From assembly GCF_000188695.1 (NCBI RefSeq), contig NW_004754903.1:266671-284170 (forward strand): a stretch of 17,500 nt of DNA. Direction: 5' to 3'. The notes under the pieces were generated by a model, which was not told the origin of the DNA, made no database searches, and was given only the letters and a program-made list of their open reading frames with translations. The stretch comes from Salpingoeca rosetta. Lineage: Eukaryota > Opisthokonta > Choanoflagellata > Craspedida > Salpingoecidae. Made by a program: the position numbers and the translations under genes. Each line of letters starts with the position of its first letter. Position 1 is the first letter of the stretch. Positions 14,157-17,500 of the stretch are shown here, in pieces.

Positions 14157-14199
14157 TATTTGCCACGGCAGCACAACGGCAACAAACAAACAAGAGACG

Positions 14200-17464
<3,265 letters not shown>

Positions 17465-17500
17465 ACAGTTATGTTCGTATGTGCGTGTGTTGTGTGTTTG

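Larger units (their letters stand above)
13837..14199. promoter_or_regulatory. Divergent intergenic region, candidate bidirectional promoter
   Basis: Only 363 bp separate the start codons of the receptor kinase (-) and the Cys-rich protein (+). It contains a purine-rich plus-strand tract (~13852-13968), A-rich patches (AAAATAAAAAATAAA near 14005) and AATAGATAAAAG near 14050 that could serve as a TATA-like element. No factor site was recognised. Both transcripts must start here or within the genes. Confidence 0.5.

Noticed and set aside
14116..14199. Upstream extension of the Cys-rich protein from 14116
   Set aside because: Starts with GTG, not ATG. The ATG at 14200 has A at -3 and puts the hydrophobic signal peptide core close to the N-terminus.

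Overview
The window looks like nuclear DNA of a unicellular holozoan, most probably a choanoflagellate (Salpingoeca-like). The reasons are GC-rich coding exons, many spliceosomal introns, standard stop codons, and an LRR-ectodomain receptor kinase of the TKL type. No bacterial signals (operons, Shine-Dalgarno sites) were seen. The species assignment is inference. All exon borders were derived by hand from GT/AG sites, frame phase and protein family fit.

Three genes fill the window. Gene 1 (238-8071, +) has 14 exons and encodes a ~1,313-residue MscS-family mechanosensitive channel. It has a very long disordered N-terminus, four N-terminal membrane segments, a charged polyQ insert, and then the conserved pore and beta domain. 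Gene 2 (8891-13836, -) has 4 exons and encodes a ~1,460-residue signal peptide / polyQ / ~15 LRR / TM / TKL kinase receptor. Gene 3 (14200 to 17404 or 17464, +) has at least 9 exons and encodes a secreted protein with ten tandem four-cysteine modules of ~33 residues (C-x8-C-x5-C-[aromatic at +2]-x-C). I do not recognise this module as a named domain.

Genes 1 and 2 converge on an 819-bp spacer (8072-8890). Genes 2 and 3 are head-to-head across a 363-bp spacer (13837-14199) that may be a shared promoter. The channel, receptor kinase and secreted Cys-rich protein are all surface or secretory proteins, but nothing in the sequence shows that they act together.

The window is unusually rich in microsatellites, and their placement is ordered. 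Reconstructing the 24 introns shows (TG)n on the transcript strand next to the donor in about 18, and (CA)n nearer the acceptor in several. A few introns carry both and could fold into long UG/CA hairpins. CAA-type triplets appear as a 5' leader, poly-Thr and poly-Gln tracts depending on frame. Most long open frames other than the three genes are repeat artefacts (Val-Cys or His-Thr runs) or antisense shadows.
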